The notes beneath the pieces were generated by a model that did not search any database, was not told where the DNA came from, and saw only the letters and a program-made list of their open reading frames with translations. A stretch of DNA of 32,407 nucleotides. Source: Tannerellaceae bacterium (GTDB lineage Bacteria > Bacteroidota > Bacteroidia > Bacteroidales > Tannerellaceae). Within the stretch, counting starts at the first letter, position 1; each line of letters starts with the position of its first letter. Shown here piece by piece: positions 24,423 through 32,407 of this stretch. The DNA lies in NCBI GenBank assembly GCA_031288515.1, contig JAITRG010000250.1, positions 1 through 32,407 on the forward strand. Reading direction: 5' to 3'. A program made the translations under genes and the position numbers.

Positions 24423-24430
24423 CAAAAATA
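24423..24430 (-). promoter_or_regulatory. -7 element of the peptide/exporter operon
   Basis: The minus strand reads TATTTTTG, a TAnnTTTG match, with the start expected near 24416. No TTTG lies at the usual -33 distance; instead the tandem GTTA sites begin there, fitting an activator-dependent promoter. Confidence 0.55.
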
Positions 24431-24452
24431 GATGTTGTTCCAATAAGAACAG

Positions 24453-24489
24453 GTTATCCAATGTTATCATTAGGTTAAGGGAATGTTAT
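24453..24489. promoter_or_regulatory. Four phased GTTA half-sites between divergent operons
   Basis: GTTAT, GTTAT, GTTAA and GTTAT start at 24453, 24463, 24474 and 24485, giving steps of 10, 11 and 11 bp. They can also be read as two copies of AGGTTA-(3/4 bp)-AATGTTAT (24451-24467 and 24472-24489). Tandem direct sites with one-turn spacing are what OmpR/PhoB-type regulators bind. They lie upstream of both divergent -7 boxes (24423-24430 and 24501-24508). Confidence 0.6.
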
Positions 24490-24500
24490 TTTTTTTATCG

Positions 24501-24508
24501 TATATTTG
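24501..24508 (+). promoter_or_regulatory. -7 element of the histidine kinase gene
   Basis: TATATTTG matches TAnnTTTG; the start is expected near 24515, about 18 nt before the kinase ATG. No -33 TTTG is visible, and GTTA half-sites occupy the region just upstream. Confidence 0.55.
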
Positions 24509-24532
24509 CCCACCAATTAACAATACTTGTGA

Positions 24533-25885
24533 ATGATGAAATTAAAAACTGTTTGGACAGTCTTTTTCTTATCGATAGTTTCTTTACTTCTTTTTCAGTC
24601 TGTCTGGTTGTCTGAAACCTATAAATTAAAAAAGAAAGAGATACAAGAATCCGTTGATTATCAATTCGCTGAATCTGTAGAAGAAGAATTGAAAGGTAGA
24701 CTTAAAAAGAGTAGTTTGGAAGGAGAAGGGATGCAAATCATGGATGACAATGCAGCGCGAGCTAAAATGGAATATCAACAAGGTGAAATATTTGAAGTAG
24801 GAGGTAATGATGTTCTTGAAACCGGAATTTTTCAATACATATTACATTTTTCGAAATATCCTTTTCGTTTTTATGATTTGGATAGTGTTTTTCAGAATAA
24901 GTTAACATTTTCCGGAGTTCCTTTAGCCTATTTACTCACATACAAGGATTCAACGGGCACAATCCTCGAACAAACCGGAAATCTTTCCTCTTCCCGGATG
25001 GGTAAGGCATTCCGGACAGGTACGCTACTTATTGTTGACGGCAAACGTGTTCAGGCAATTGTGGATATTTCCACTGCCGTTATTTTCAAACGGATGGCTT
25101 GGCTGCTGGCGGCTTCTTTCCTGATGCTGGCCATTATACTGGTTTGTGTTATCTGTCAGGCGAAGACGGTATTTACGCAGTATAAATTAAATCAACTCAG
25201 GGAAGACTTTACCAATGCGCTGACGCATGATATGAAGACGCCTTTAGGAACCATTAATAATGTTCTTTCGCTGTTCAGGGATGGCTCTTTAGAAAATAAT
25301 CCAAAGATGCGGGAAAACTTTGGTAAAACGGCAATGGAACAGGTCTCGAGCTTATTGAGGTTAGTTGAAAAAATACTGACCATTGCAAAGATGGAAGAAG
25401 GCAAATTGACATTGGAACGTACGCCGGTAGATTTGCCCGGAATTATTGGCGAATTGAAAAACCGGTTTTCTTTATCCGGAGGAAAGCAAGTCGCCATTCT
25501 TACCTCTGTTGAATTGGGAGGCCGAATGGCTTATCTGGATAAAACGCTGATAAAAGATGCAATTGCCAATTTGATGGAAAATGCCATTAAATATTCCGGC
25601 GATCCGGTCAAAATAAAACTTGACTGCTATATAGAAAACAATCATTTATTTATCCGTGTAAGAGATAACGGTTTGGGCATACCGGAAAAAGACAAACAAA
25701 AAATATTTGAAAAGTTTGAACGGGGAGCGGCGGCAGGACGGAAAGAGGCTAAAGGTTTCGGACTGGGTTTGAATTATGTCAAACGTGTAACGGAAGCGCA
25801 TGGAGGCATTGTAGTTTTGTACAGTAAAGAAAAAGGAGGCAGCGAGTTTACGATGGTACTTCCTCTCGCTGATTCGGAACCATAA
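24533..25885 (+). CDS. Sensor histidine kinase of the peptide locus
   Basis: This 450-residue protein has a first membrane segment (about 8-26), a periplasmic sensor of about 160 residues with no recognised fold, and a second membrane segment (about 188-210). HisKA follows with H232 in NALTHDMKTPLG, then HATPase_c with N350 in NLMENAIKYS, the G1 box DNGLGIP (378-384) and the G2 box GFGLGL. All key residues are present. The periplasmic domain could sense an exported peptide or envelope stress. The gene is divergent from the exporter operon, 136 bp from peptide 5, and is followed by its likely partner regulator. Confidence 0.95.
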   Translation: MMKLKTVWTVFFLSIVSLLLFQSVWLSETYKLKKKEIQESVDYQFAESVEEELKGRLKKSSLEGEGMQIMDDNAARAKMEYQQGEIFEVGGNDVLETGIFQYILHFSKYPFRFYDLDSVFQNKLTFSGVPLAYLLTYKDSTGTILEQTGNLSSSRMGKAFRTGTLLIVDGKRVQAIVDISTAVIFKRMAWLLAASFLMLAIILVCVICQAKTVFTQYKLNQLREDFTNALTHDMKTPLGTINNVLSLFRDGSLENNPKMRENFGKTAMEQVSSLLRLVEKILTIAKMEEGKLTLERTPVDLPGIIGELKNRFSLSGGKQVAILTSVELGGRMAYLDKTLIKDAIANLMENAIKYSGDPVKIKLDCYIENNHLFIRVRDNGLGIPEKDKQKIFEKFERGAAAGRKEAKGFGLGLNYVKRVTEAHGGIVVLYSKEKGGSEFTMVLPLADSEP

Positions 25886-25905
25886 ATGTTGATAATCCGG
25901 CTAAA

Positions 25906-25929
25906 CTGTTTATCTTTGCTTTTAAACAG
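25906..25929 (+). promoter_or_regulatory. Internal promoter for the response regulator and mnmA, with overlapping dyad
   Basis: TATCTTTG (25911-25918) is a TAnnTTTG match, with GTTG at 25888-25891 and a 19-bp gap, so the regulator can be made apart from the kinase. The perfect inverted repeat CTGTTTA (25906-25912) / TAAACAG (25923-25929) brackets the -7 box and may be an operator. Confidence 0.5.
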
Positions 25930-25937
25930 AAAGTGAA

Positions 25938-26633
25938 ATGCGTGAAATAAAAATACTTTTGGTAGAAGACGATCCGGATTATTCGCGAATAATAAAAGGC
26001 GGCCTTGAATTAAAGGGCGGCTATGACGTATGTGTTGCCGGGAACGGAACAGAAGGCTATAAAGCCTATAAAACATACAGGCCCGATTTAATCGTTTCGG
26101 ATGTGGAAATGCCGGAAATGTCGGGCCTTGAAATGGTAAAATGTATCCGGGGCGAAGACCCTGCCATACCGATTATACTGGCGAGCGCAAAAACCGGTTC
26201 GAAGGATCTGGTTAAAGGCTACCGGCTGGTTATTGACGATTATATTAAAAAGCCCTATTTAGCGGAAGAACTGTTTTTTCATATAGAAGCCATTTTAAGG
26301 CGAACCGCCATCCGGGAAAATCCCATTCCCGTTAAAACCACGTTACACGCAATCGGCGCGTATTTGTTTGACGCCCATGCGCGTCTGCTGAAATGGAGAG
26401 AGGAAGCATTTGTATTAACGGCTCGCGATGCGCAAGTGCTGGAGATGTTATGCGAACAGAAAGGAGAAACAGTGAAGCGGGAAGATATTCTTCAACGCCT
26501 CTGGACGAAGGATGATTATTACACCTCCCGAAGCCTGGATGTTTTTGTAAGCAAGCTGCGTAAGTATCTGAAAAAAGATACCTCTGTCCGAATACAAACC
26601 GTCCGGGGAAAAGGACTTCGCCTGATTTGCTGA
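25938..26633 (+). CDS. OmpR/PhoB-family response regulator
   Basis: This 231-residue protein has a receiver domain (1-120) with the acidic pair D11/D12 in [10 protein letters not shown], phospho-acceptor D55 in [12 protein letters not shown] and the conserved Lys in [13 protein letters not shown]-terminal winged helix (about 135-231, [20 protein letters not shown] and [18 protein letters not shown]) is of the Trans_reg_C type. It is the partner of the kinase 52 bp upstream. The four GTTA half-sites at 24453-24489 are suitable targets. Its stop overlaps the mnmA start. Confidence 0.95.
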   Translation: MREIKILLVEDDPDYSRIIKGGLELKGGYDVCVAGNGTEGYKAYKTYRPDLIVSDVEMPEMSGLEMVKCIRGEDPAIPIILASAKTGSKDLVKGYRLVIDDYIKKPYLAEELFFHIEAILRRTAIRENPIPVKTTLHAIGAYLFDAHARLLKWREEAFVLTARDAQVLEMLCEQKGETVKREDILQRLWTKDDYYTSRSLDVFVSKLRKYLKKDTSVRIQTVRGKGLRLIC

Positions 26634-27697
26634 TGGAAATTGCAGCATTAGTATCGGGAGGAGTGGATAGCTCGGTGGCGGTTCATCTGCTGAAGGAAGC
26701 GGGCTACGACCCTGTTATTTTCTATATTAAAATAGGTATGGAAGACAAAGACGGGTATATTGATTGTCCGTCGGAAGAAGATATCGAGATTACTTCTTTT
26801 ATTGCGCGGAAATATGGCTGCCGCTTTGAGGTGGTTTCGCTGCATGATGAATACTGGGAGAAAGTTGTGAGTTATACGATCGACTCCGTGAAGCGGGGCC
26901 TTACGCCCAATCCGGATATGATGTGTAACAAGTATATCAAGTTTGGCTGCTTTGAAGAACGGTGGGGCAGGGATTTTGACAGGATAGCTACCGGGCATTA
27001 TGCCACGACGACGGAAATAAACGGCAAAACCTGGCTTTCTACTGCGAGGGATACACTGAAAGACCAGACCGATTTCTTAGCCCAGATTACCAACCTGCAA
27101 ATACAGAAACTGATGTTTCCCGTCGGGCATTTGCTGAAAAGCGAGGTGCGCGATATAGCTTCGCAACAGAAACTGCCGAGCGCCATGCGCAAAGACAGCC
27201 AGGGTATCTGCTTCCTGGGCAAAATAAATTACAATGATTTTATCGAGCGGCATCTGGGGAGGCGCACCGGCAAAATCGTTGAACTGGAAACCGGCAAAGC
27301 GCTGGGGAAGCATAACGGCTACTGGTTTCATACCATTGGGCAGCGGAAGGGACTCGGATTAAGCGGCGGCCCCTGGTTTGTGATAAAGAAAGACGTGAAG
27401 CGCAACATCGTTTATGTAACGAACGGTTACGACCCCGAATTACAGTATGGCAATGAGATTCGTCTGCAAGGCTTTGATTTTATCGCGGAGGATGTGTGGG
27501 GCGAGTTTTCCGGCGCAAAGGAAATAACCTTCAAAATAAGGCATACGCCTGAGTTTACGCCGGGAATGATTCGCCGCACGGGCGACCTTTACCGGATTGA
27601 ATCGACAGAGAAAATACAGGGAATCGCTCCCGGACAATTCGGCGTCGTGTACGATAAAGAGCGCCGCCTTTGTTTCGGGAGCGGTATGATTATTTAA
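26633..27697 (+). CDS. mnmA: tRNA-specific 2-thiouridylase MnmA
   Basis: This 354-residue enzyme starts at the ATG sharing a base with the TGA of the response regulator (TGATG); the in-frame TTG six bases upstream is not needed. The P-loop motif [13 protein letters not shown], catalytic Cys in [12 protein letters not shown], second Cys in [10 protein letters not shown], and [15 protein letters not shown] are all present. It thiolates U34 of tRNAs for Lys, Glu and Gln. Tight coupling to a peptide-sensing regulator is unexpected for a housekeeping gene and may simply be inherited order. Bacteroidetes often have more than one MnmA paralogue. Confidence 0.96.
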   Translation: MEIAALVSGGVDSSVAVHLLKEAGYDPVIFYIKIGMEDKDGYIDCPSEEDIEITSFIARKYGCRFEVVSLHDEYWEKVVSYTIDSVKRGLTPNPDMMCNKYIKFGCFEERWGRDFDRIATGHYATTTEINGKTWLSTARDTLKDQTDFLAQITNLQIQKLMFPVGHLLKSEVRDIASQQKLPSAMRKDSQGICFLGKINYNDFIERHLGRRTGKIVELETGKALGKHNGYWFHTIGQRKGLGLSGGPWFVIKKDVKRNIVYVTNGYDPELQYGNEIRLQGFDFIAEDVWGEFSGAKEITFKIRHTPEFTPGMIRRTGDLYRIESTEKIQGIAPGQFGVVYDKERRLCFGSGMII

Positions 27698-28634
27698 TGA
27701 GGTACAGCGAACTGATCGATTCGTCGTTGCATACGCGGCGGATAGCTTCGGCAAACATATCGGCGATGGAGAGTATCCTTACTTTCCTGCACGTTCCCGG
27801 ATAAGGGATTGAATCGGTGAAAATCATTTCCGCAAGAGCAGACTCGCAAACGCGTGCAGAGGCCGGGTCGGACATCACGGCATGGCTTGCGATCGCACGG
27901 ACGGAGTTCGCGCCTCTGGCCATCATCAGGTCGGCCGCTTTTGTAATCGTTCCCGCCGTATCTACAATATCATCTATTAATAAAACGTCTTGCCCTTCCA
28001 CGTCGCCGATGATACGCATTTCGGCCACTTCGTTGGCGCGCAGACGGGATTTGTGGCATATCACCATCGGCAGGCCCAGGTATTTGGAATAACTGCTGGC
28101 CCTTTTTGTCCCGCCCACGTCGGGGGTTGCAATCACTAAGTTGTGCAGCGGAAGCGAGTTTTTTATGTACTCCAGGAAAACGGACGAAGCATACAGATGG
28201 TCTACCGGGACATTGAAAAAGCCCTGTATCTGGTCGGCATGCAGGTCCATTGTGATAAGGCGGTCTATTCCGGCGGTGCTTAGCATATCGGCAATGAGTT
28301 TGGCGCCGATAGAAACGCGCGGTTTATCTTTCCTGTCTTGCCGCGCCCATCCGTAATACGGGATAACCGCAATGATAGAGTGGGCGGAAGCTCTTTTCGC
28401 CGCATCGATCATCAGCAACAACTCCATCAGGTTGTCGGAATTCGGAAAGGTCGATTGAACAAGGAATACATCTCTTCCGCGGATGGATTCTTCGTAAGAC
28501 ACGGAAAATTCCCCGTCGGCGTAATGCTCTACGTTCATTTGTCCGAGAGGACAGTTGAGGCTGTTGCAAATTCTTTCTGCGAGGTAACGGGATTTTGTTC
28601 CGGAGAACACTAAAAAAGGAGTCTGTGCGCTCAT
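27690..28634 (-). CDS. prs: Ribose-phosphate pyrophosphokinase
   Basis: This 314-residue PRPP synthase has [20 protein letters not shown] near the N-terminus, the ATP-site segment [20 protein letters not shown], a metal-binding [12 protein letters not shown] and the PRPP-binding loop [10 protein letters not shown]. It makes PRPP for nucleotide, His and Trp synthesis. The length is normal. It is convergent with mnmA and the two coding ends overlap by 8 bp. It has its own promoter at 28684-28691. Confidence 0.97.
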   Translation of the reverse strand: MSAQTPFLVFSGTKSRYLAERICNSLNCPLGQMNVEHYADGEFSVSYEESIRGRDVFLVQSTFPNSDNLMELLLMIDAAKRASAHSIIAVIPYYGWARQDRKDKPRVSIGAKLIADMLSTAGIDRLITMDLHADQIQGFFNVPVDHLYASSVFLEYIKNSLPLHNLVIATPDVGGTKRASSYSKYLGLPMVICHKSRLRANEVAEMRIIGDVEGQDVLLIDDIVDTAGTITKAADLMMARGANSVRAIASHAVMSDPASARVCESALAEMIFTDSIPYPGTCRKVRILSIADMFAEAIRRVCNDESISSLYLIK

Positions 28635-28683
28635 TTTGCCGAATAAATTAAGTCGTAAAATAAATCAGTTTTTAATTTTGTTA

Positions 28684-28691
28684 CAAAAGTA
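28684..28691 (-). promoter_or_regulatory. Candidate -7 element of prs
   Basis: The minus strand reads TACTTTTG (TAnnTTTG), about 50 bp upstream of the prs ATG. A TTTA lies 17 bp upstream as a weak -33 element. Confidence 0.5.
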
Positions 28692-28744
28692 CAAAAACTT
28701 AGTTACAATAAACCTTCTTTATCCGGCAAAAACGTTGCGGCGAA

Positions 28745-30466
28745 TCAGGGTTTGTAAGTAAACTTCAATATCCGCCCGCCATAAGCCGGTATCTCCGTAT
28801 GGTAAGGATACGCGGAGGCGAGTGCGCAGACCGTTTTTTCGCCGGTAAGCAGGTCGGTTTGCCCGGCTGCTTCATTTTCGTTGACGCCTAACGCCGTAAA
28901 GGCTTCGGGCGGGATATGGATATCCGCCGGCCGGGCGGCCCTGTCGAAATTTACGGCAACAAGCGCCAGCTCGTTCCTGTATTTCCGCAAATAGGCATAA
29001 AGGCGGTGCGGGTTGAACCCCGGGTTCGACAGATTGGCATAGGCCAGGTCGTAGAACTGTCCGCATGCGAATACCGGTTCTTCTCTGGCAAGATTGAGCA
29101 GCCAGGCATAGTTCTTGCGCAGGGCGAGTTGCGCTTGCGTCAGTTTATCTTCTTTAAACGTCCAGTCGTTTATCCAGTTGCGAACGGCCGGCATGCTCCA
29201 GTAATCAAAGATAGTGGTGCGCCCGTCGAGGCCGCTGAACCCTTCATTATCCATGCCCCGCTCGCCCAGCTCCTGGCCGTTGTAGATCATTACCGGGTTG
29301 GTATTCATCGTGGCCGCCACGATCATACCGGGAAAACCGGCTTCGGGGCTGCCCGCAAAGAAGTCGGAAGCGATTCGCTGCTCATCATGATTTTCAAGAA
29401 AATTCAGCATTTGGCGCTGTATCCCCTCCACCGACTGCCAGCAATAAGTGATGCTGGAAGCCGGCGCCTCGCCCCGGATCACCTGCCGCAGGGTATCGTA
29501 TAATCCCGCCTTGTCGTAAAGATAATCGAAATGCCCGCGGCTGAGGAAGCTGCGGTAGGCCGATGGATTATATATCTCGGCGATAAAGATAATGCCGTAC
29601 GTTTTCTTTATTTCCTGTATGGCCCATTCCCAGAACTCAACCGGCGCCATTTCGGCCATGTCGCAGCGGAAACCATCTATTCCCGTCGACGCCCAGAACC
29701 GCAGTATATCCAGCATCTTTTCCCAGGTGTTCGGAAGAGGGTCGAAATGAGGCTCCCCCCCGTGCCGGTAATCTATCCCGTAGTTGAGTTTAACCGTCTC
29801 ATACCAGTCGTCTTTTCCGGGGTAAGGGTCAAAGCGGTTGTTTCCCGTAGCTTTGGCCGGAAATTCGGTATAGACAAAATCCTCGCGCTGGTTGCCAAAA
29901 TAAATATCCAGCGGCTGCCCGGGGATATAATAGAAGTTATTATTTACGTCGAAGGCCAGGTTTGTGTTGTCGCGTTCTCCCAGGTCTTCCACGTAAGGCG
30001 GTCTGGCGTCGGAACCATACTGGCGGGCGACATGGTTGGGCACGAAGTCGACAATAACTTTCAGTCCCGCTTCGTGGGTTCGCCCTACCAGGCTGCGAAA
30101 CTCCTCCATGCGTTCCGGCGCCCGGTCGGCCAGATCCGGATCTATATCGTAATAATCTTTGACGGCATACGGCGAGCCGGCTTTTCCCTTTACAATGGCC
30201 GAATGGTCGGGACGTATCCCGAAGGCCGTATAATCCGTCTGCGTGGCATGTTCAATTACGCCCGTATACCAGATATGCGTTACGCCCAGTTCCTTTATTT
30301 TATGAAGCGTCCGGGCGCTGTAGCCCGAAAGTTTCCCCACGCCGTTTTCGTCTTTATTCCCGTTACGGGTCAGCGAAGCGTTTATATTACCAAACAGGCG
30401 GGGGAACGTCTGGTAAATAATCAGTTTGTTTTTATTATCCATTACGCCCGTATTTACAGATATCAT
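28745..30466 (-). CDS. Cytoplasmic GH13 alpha-amylase-family enzyme
   Basis: This 573-residue enzyme has no signal peptide. The four GH13 regions are intact: VDFVPNH (140-146), GIDGFRCD with nucleophile D269, IIFIAEIYN with acid/base E297, and FLENHDEQR with H360/D361. It probably hydrolyses or rearranges alpha-glucans inside the cell. The ATG at 30466 overlaps the patatin gene stop (ATGA); an ATG 24 bp further in (MDNKNKLIIYQTF) would match the usual start of relatives, so the first eight codons are uncertain. It is co-transcribed with the phospholipase-like gene. Confidence 0.94.
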   Translation of the reverse strand: MISVNTGVMDNKNKLIIYQTFPRLFGNINASLTRNGNKDENGVGKLSGYSARTLHKIKELGVTHIWYTGVIEHATQTDYTAFGIRPDHSAIVKGKAGSPYAVKDYYDIDPDLADRAPERMEEFRSLVGRTHEAGLKVIVDFVPNHVARQYGSDARPPYVEDLGERDNTNLAFDVNNNFYYIPGQPLDIYFGNQREDFVYTEFPAKATGNNRFDPYPGKDDWYETVKLNYGIDYRHGGEPHFDPLPNTWEKMLDILRFWASTGIDGFRCDMAEMAPVEFWEWAIQEIKKTYGIIFIAEIYNPSAYRSFLSRGHFDYLYDKAGLYDTLRQVIRGEAPASSITYCWQSVEGIQRQMLNFLENHDEQRIASDFFAGSPEAGFPGMIVAATMNTNPVMIYNGQELGERGMDNEGFSGLDGRTTIFDYWSMPAVRNWINDWTFKEDKLTQAQLALRKNYAWLLNLAREEPVFACGQFYDLAYANLSNPGFNPHRLYAYLRKYRNELALVAVNFDRAARPADIHIPPEAFTALGVNENEAAGQTDLLTGEKTVCALASAYPYHTEIPAYGGRILKFTYKP

Positions 30467-31305
30467 TCTTTTCTGAAACAGTCCTTTTTTGCCATCAACA
30501 CCTTTACCGTCATCTGCTGCTCTTCAATATACCGGTCAAAGGCTTCAACAGCCGCGCCGTATCCGATGCGGGCTATCCGGCTTACGTTCTCAAGGTCGAA
30601 AGTCTTATAGCTGCCCGCATCTTTTGTTTCAATCAATATGTCGCACAGCAAACGGTCTTCCAGCGTATTGGCCCGGAACATATAATGATAGGAGCGTTCG
30701 GCGATTCCCCAGAGCGTCTGGCTGTACTTCTGGGCAATCAGCGGGCTTACGTTTACGCCAATCAGGTACCGGCATTCTTCCCGTATGGCGGATACCGGAA
30801 AGTTGCGAAACAAACCCCCGTCCACATAATGCGAACCATCTATCTCTACCGGGCTGAAAACAACCGGCATACAGCACGAAGCCACCACCGGCTCCACCAC
30901 CGGGCCGCTTCTGAACTCGCGGCTTTGCCCCCTGTCCAGATCAGTGGCGACGACGACGAGCGGAATCTTCAACTCCTCAAAACAGCTCGCCCGCAGATGC
31001 TGCTTCAGGAAACTGTGAAACCGTTTGTTGTCAAACAGCCCCGACTTGGGAATCTGTATCCCGGCAAATTCGGAAAACTCGCGCCCGGTAAAAATCTTTT
31101 CCACATCATCCGCCGAATAACCGTCGGCAAACAGTACGCCCGCCAAAGCGCCCGCGCTCGTCCCCGAGATAATTTCGGGAAGCAGCCCGCATTCTTCCAG
31201 AAAACGGTAAACGCCTATATGCGCAAAACCTTTGGCTCCCCCTCCGCTTAACGCCAGTCCCAGATTGTATTTCTTTTCAGAGCTACTTTTTTTCATCTCC
31301 TGCAT
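30463..31305 (-). CDS. Patatin-like phospholipase
   Basis: This 280-residue protein has the oxyanion loop LALSGGGAKGFAHIGV (about 17-32), the nucleophile elbow GTSAG with S50, and the catalytic Asp162 in VDGG. The N-terminal MQEMKKSSSEKK is probably cytoplasmic; an alternative ATG is codon 4. It resembles the bacterial RssA/YchK-type patatin proteins. Physiological lipid substrates are unknown. It shares a four-base stop/start overlap with the downstream GH13 gene. No clear promoter signature is seen upstream of 31305. Confidence 0.93.
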   Translation of the reverse strand: MQEMKKSSSEKKYNLGLALSGGGAKGFAHIGVYRFLEECGLLPEIISGTSAGALAGVLFADGYSADDVEKIFTGREFSEFAGIQIPKSGLFDNKRFHSFLKQHLRASCFEELKIPLVVVATDLDRGQSREFRSGPVVEPVVASCCMPVVFSPVEIDGSHYVDGGLFRNFPVSAIREECRYLIGVNVSPLIAQKYSQTLWGIAERSYHYMFRANTLEDRLLCDILIETKDAGSYKTFDLENVSRIARIGYGAAVEAFDRYIEEQQMTVKVLMAKKDCFRKE

Positions 31306-31324
31306 ACATTATCAAATACATCCC

Positions 31325-31338
31325 AAAGATGCATCTTT
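31325..31338. other. 14-bp perfect palindrome upstream of the patatin gene
   Basis: AAAGATGCATCTTT lies 20 bp before the patatin-like gene start. It may be an operator, or chance in an AT-rich leader. Confidence 0.35.
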
Positions 31339-31480
31339 TTCGGAAAACAAAACACATATTTCCCGAAAAGAAAAAACCATTAACGAAAACAGAGCCCGTA
31401 ATTCTTCAGTTCCGTTAAGCCACGAAGGCAGGCGAGAAGAATCAGGGCGTGCCCCTCCCTCCGGTCGGGTCGGGCTATCC

Positions 31481-31847
31481 GCTCCAAGTCCTCGCTCGCC
31501 TCCGCCTCCCTCCGGGCTTTCCGCTGCTATCCCTCGCGCAACGTCAAGAGAACGCGCCACCCTCCGGGCTGTCCGCTCCTGTCACGCAACGTCAAGAGAA
31601 CGCGCCACCCGCTCCAAGTACCCGCTCGCCTGCGCCTCCCTCCGGGCTTTCCGCTGCTGTCCTCGCGCAACGTCAAGAGAACGCGCCACCCGCTCCAAGT
31701 CCCCGCTCGCCTGCGCCTCCCTCCGGGCTGTCCGCTCCTGTCACGCAACGTCAAGGGAACGCGCCACCCGCTCCAAGTCCCCGCTCGCCTGCGGCTCCCT
31801 GCGGGCTTTCCGCTGCTATCCCGCGCAACGTCAAGGGAACGCGCCAC
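31481..31847. repeat. GC-rich tandem repeats, ~80-bp unit
   Basis: ACGTCAAG(A/G)GAACGCGCCAC recurs at 31541, 31589, 31670, 31748 and 31828, and GCTCCAAGT at 31481, 31611, 31692 and 31770. Full units are 78-81 bp and one unit is cut to 48 bp. Two unit types alternate (CTTTCCGCTGCT and CTGTCCGCTCCT). Open frames on both strands come from base composition. I see no gene between 31306 and 31960. Confidence 0.9.
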
Positions 31848-31940
31848 CCGCGGCATTTGCCATCCATCACTGAGTAATGGACGCTCCAACTGTTCCCGAA
31901 GGGAATCAGCCGCGTTGTGGCGTGACTGTTTTGAAGACGG

Positions 31941-32070
31941 ACGGTATTATTCGTGATCCGTCATCCTGACGCATGACGGACGGGAAGCGCAATCCCCGGA
32001 AGGTAGTCCGGGAGGCCGCCATCTTTGAGGACTTCGCCCCCGGCTTCGCAGGCGCCGGAGAAGGGTTTCG
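31941..32070. repeat. Dispersed ~130-bp repeat, copy 2
   Basis: This is the counterpart of 16966-17100 in the same orientation, sharing the GTCATCCTG-CGCATGAC dyad and the GAGGACTTCGCCC - CGGCTTCGCAGGCGCCGG block. It lacks about 6 bases present in copy 1. It again lies at the 3' end of a minus-strand open frame. Confidence 0.85.
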
Positions 32071-32407
32071 CGAAGGCTGTCGCGGCATTGGGAGCGTCTG
32101 CGGCGAGGCCCTGGAGCGTTGTGCCGCCGACTGCGAACAGGAAGCCGGCGGCGGAGTATTCCTGCGGGCCGGCGGGGTATTCAGTATCCATACCGGTAAG
32201 CCTTGATACGCCGCCTTCAGCTGCGGGATACAGGACGGCGGCAAAGGCTTGCGTATCGCCTGTCGCGAGCGGCGCCTGCGTACCCATGCCGGGCATGGCC
32301 GCGCCGTTTCCCGGTATCTCCCGGGCGGCTATCGCGAGCTGCGAGGCGTCGCCGGGCGTTTCGCGAGCGGCAGGCGTTTCGGATGACGGGAGCGTTCCGG
32401 ATGACGA
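31961..32407 (-). other. Open frame running off the right edge, uncertain coding
   Basis: A frame without stops runs from the window edge to a TGA at 31961 (148 codons, 5' end not in the window). It is rich in Ala, Gly, Pro and Thr (SSETPAARETPGDASQLAIA, then YSAAGFLFAVGGTTLQGLAA) and its last ~40 codons lie in dispersed repeat copy 2. By analogy with copy 1 it may be the remodelled 3' end of another gene, but GC-rich sequence easily gives false frames. No family is recognised. Confidence 0.35.

Noticed and set aside
24250..24532. Riboswitch or structured leader before the kinase/exporter operons
   Set aside because: Both leaders are about 20 nt long by the promoter matches, and the region is filled by peptide 5 and the regulator sites.
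29531..30610. 359-codon plus-strand ORF opposite the amylase gene
   Set aside because: It is antisense to an intact GH13 gene with all catalytic motifs, and its peptide is unlike any protein family.
31232..31877. Ser/Arg- and Pro-rich ORFs in the right tandem repeats
   Set aside because: Several frames on both strands are open because of GC-rich repeats; none has a start signal or domain.

Overview
The window looks like one contig from a Bacteroidales bacterium (Bacteroides/Parabacteroides-type relative). The evidence is a SusC/SusD pair, repeated matches to the Bacteroidetes promoter signature TAnnTTTG, and Bacteroidales-type transposase and DUF6261-like remnants. The first 15 bases match the 3' end of the Illumina TruSeq read-2 adapter, so position 1 is probably an untrimmed contig end. 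Genes are dense and mostly on the minus strand; GC is moderate except for an AT-rich island at about 18.0-19.2 kb and a GC-rich right end.

Left part (1-16.8 kb). A tandem array of 19 recognisable cores (period 41-42 bp) fills 16-820 and ends in a perfect hairpin. A glycan-uptake operon follows on the minus strand: SusC, SusD and an Ig-domain lipoprotein. It diverges from an AraC-type regulator on the plus strand. Converging on that regulator is a long minus-strand catabolic operon running 16.7 -> 8.4 kb: a short repeat-containing leader ORF, two Gfo/Idh/MocA oxidoreductases, an anchored protein of unknown function, an aldo/keto reductase, FucU mutarotase, DgoD galactonate dehydratase, an HpaI-type aldolase and a FucP-like sugar permease. 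Together these suggest import, mutarotation, oxidation, dehydration and retro-aldol cleavage of a galacto-configured sugar (L-fucose, D-galactose or a relative) without sugar phosphorylation. The substrate is inferred.

Middle part (16.9-26.6 kb). Next come debris (a DUF6261-like gene with an altered 3' end and a frameshifted IS4-type transposase remnant) and then the most interesting locus. Five tiny genes of 42-54 codons each encode an acidic or lysine-rich leader ending in Gly-Gly and a hydrophobic core: four in tandem at 18.4-19.1 kb and one at 24.3 kb. Between them lies a complete export apparatus: an HlyD-type adaptor, an ABC transporter with an intact C39 double-glycine peptidase, a TolC-type outer-membrane protein and a small HTH protein. 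A histidine kinase and an OmpR-type response regulator are transcribed divergently. The 136-bp divergent promoter region carries four GTTA half-sites at 10-11-bp spacing, upstream of both promoters. This resembles a Gram-positive peptide-pheromone/bacteriocin circuit rebuilt in a Gram-negative: the kinase-side peptide as possible inducer, the four clustered peptides as possible effectors, and the small membrane protein at 18.0-18.3 kb as possible immunity factor.

Right part (26.6-32.4 kb). Housekeeping and metabolic genes follow: mnmA (overlapping the regulator stop by one base), prs (convergent, overlapping mnmA by 8 bp), a cytoplasmic GH13 amylase and a patatin-like phospholipase. Then come GC-rich tandem repeats (period about 80 bp) and a second copy of a ~130-bp dispersed repeat that also forms the altered 3' end of the DUF6261-like gene. 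No tRNA, rRNA or CRISPR array was recognised.
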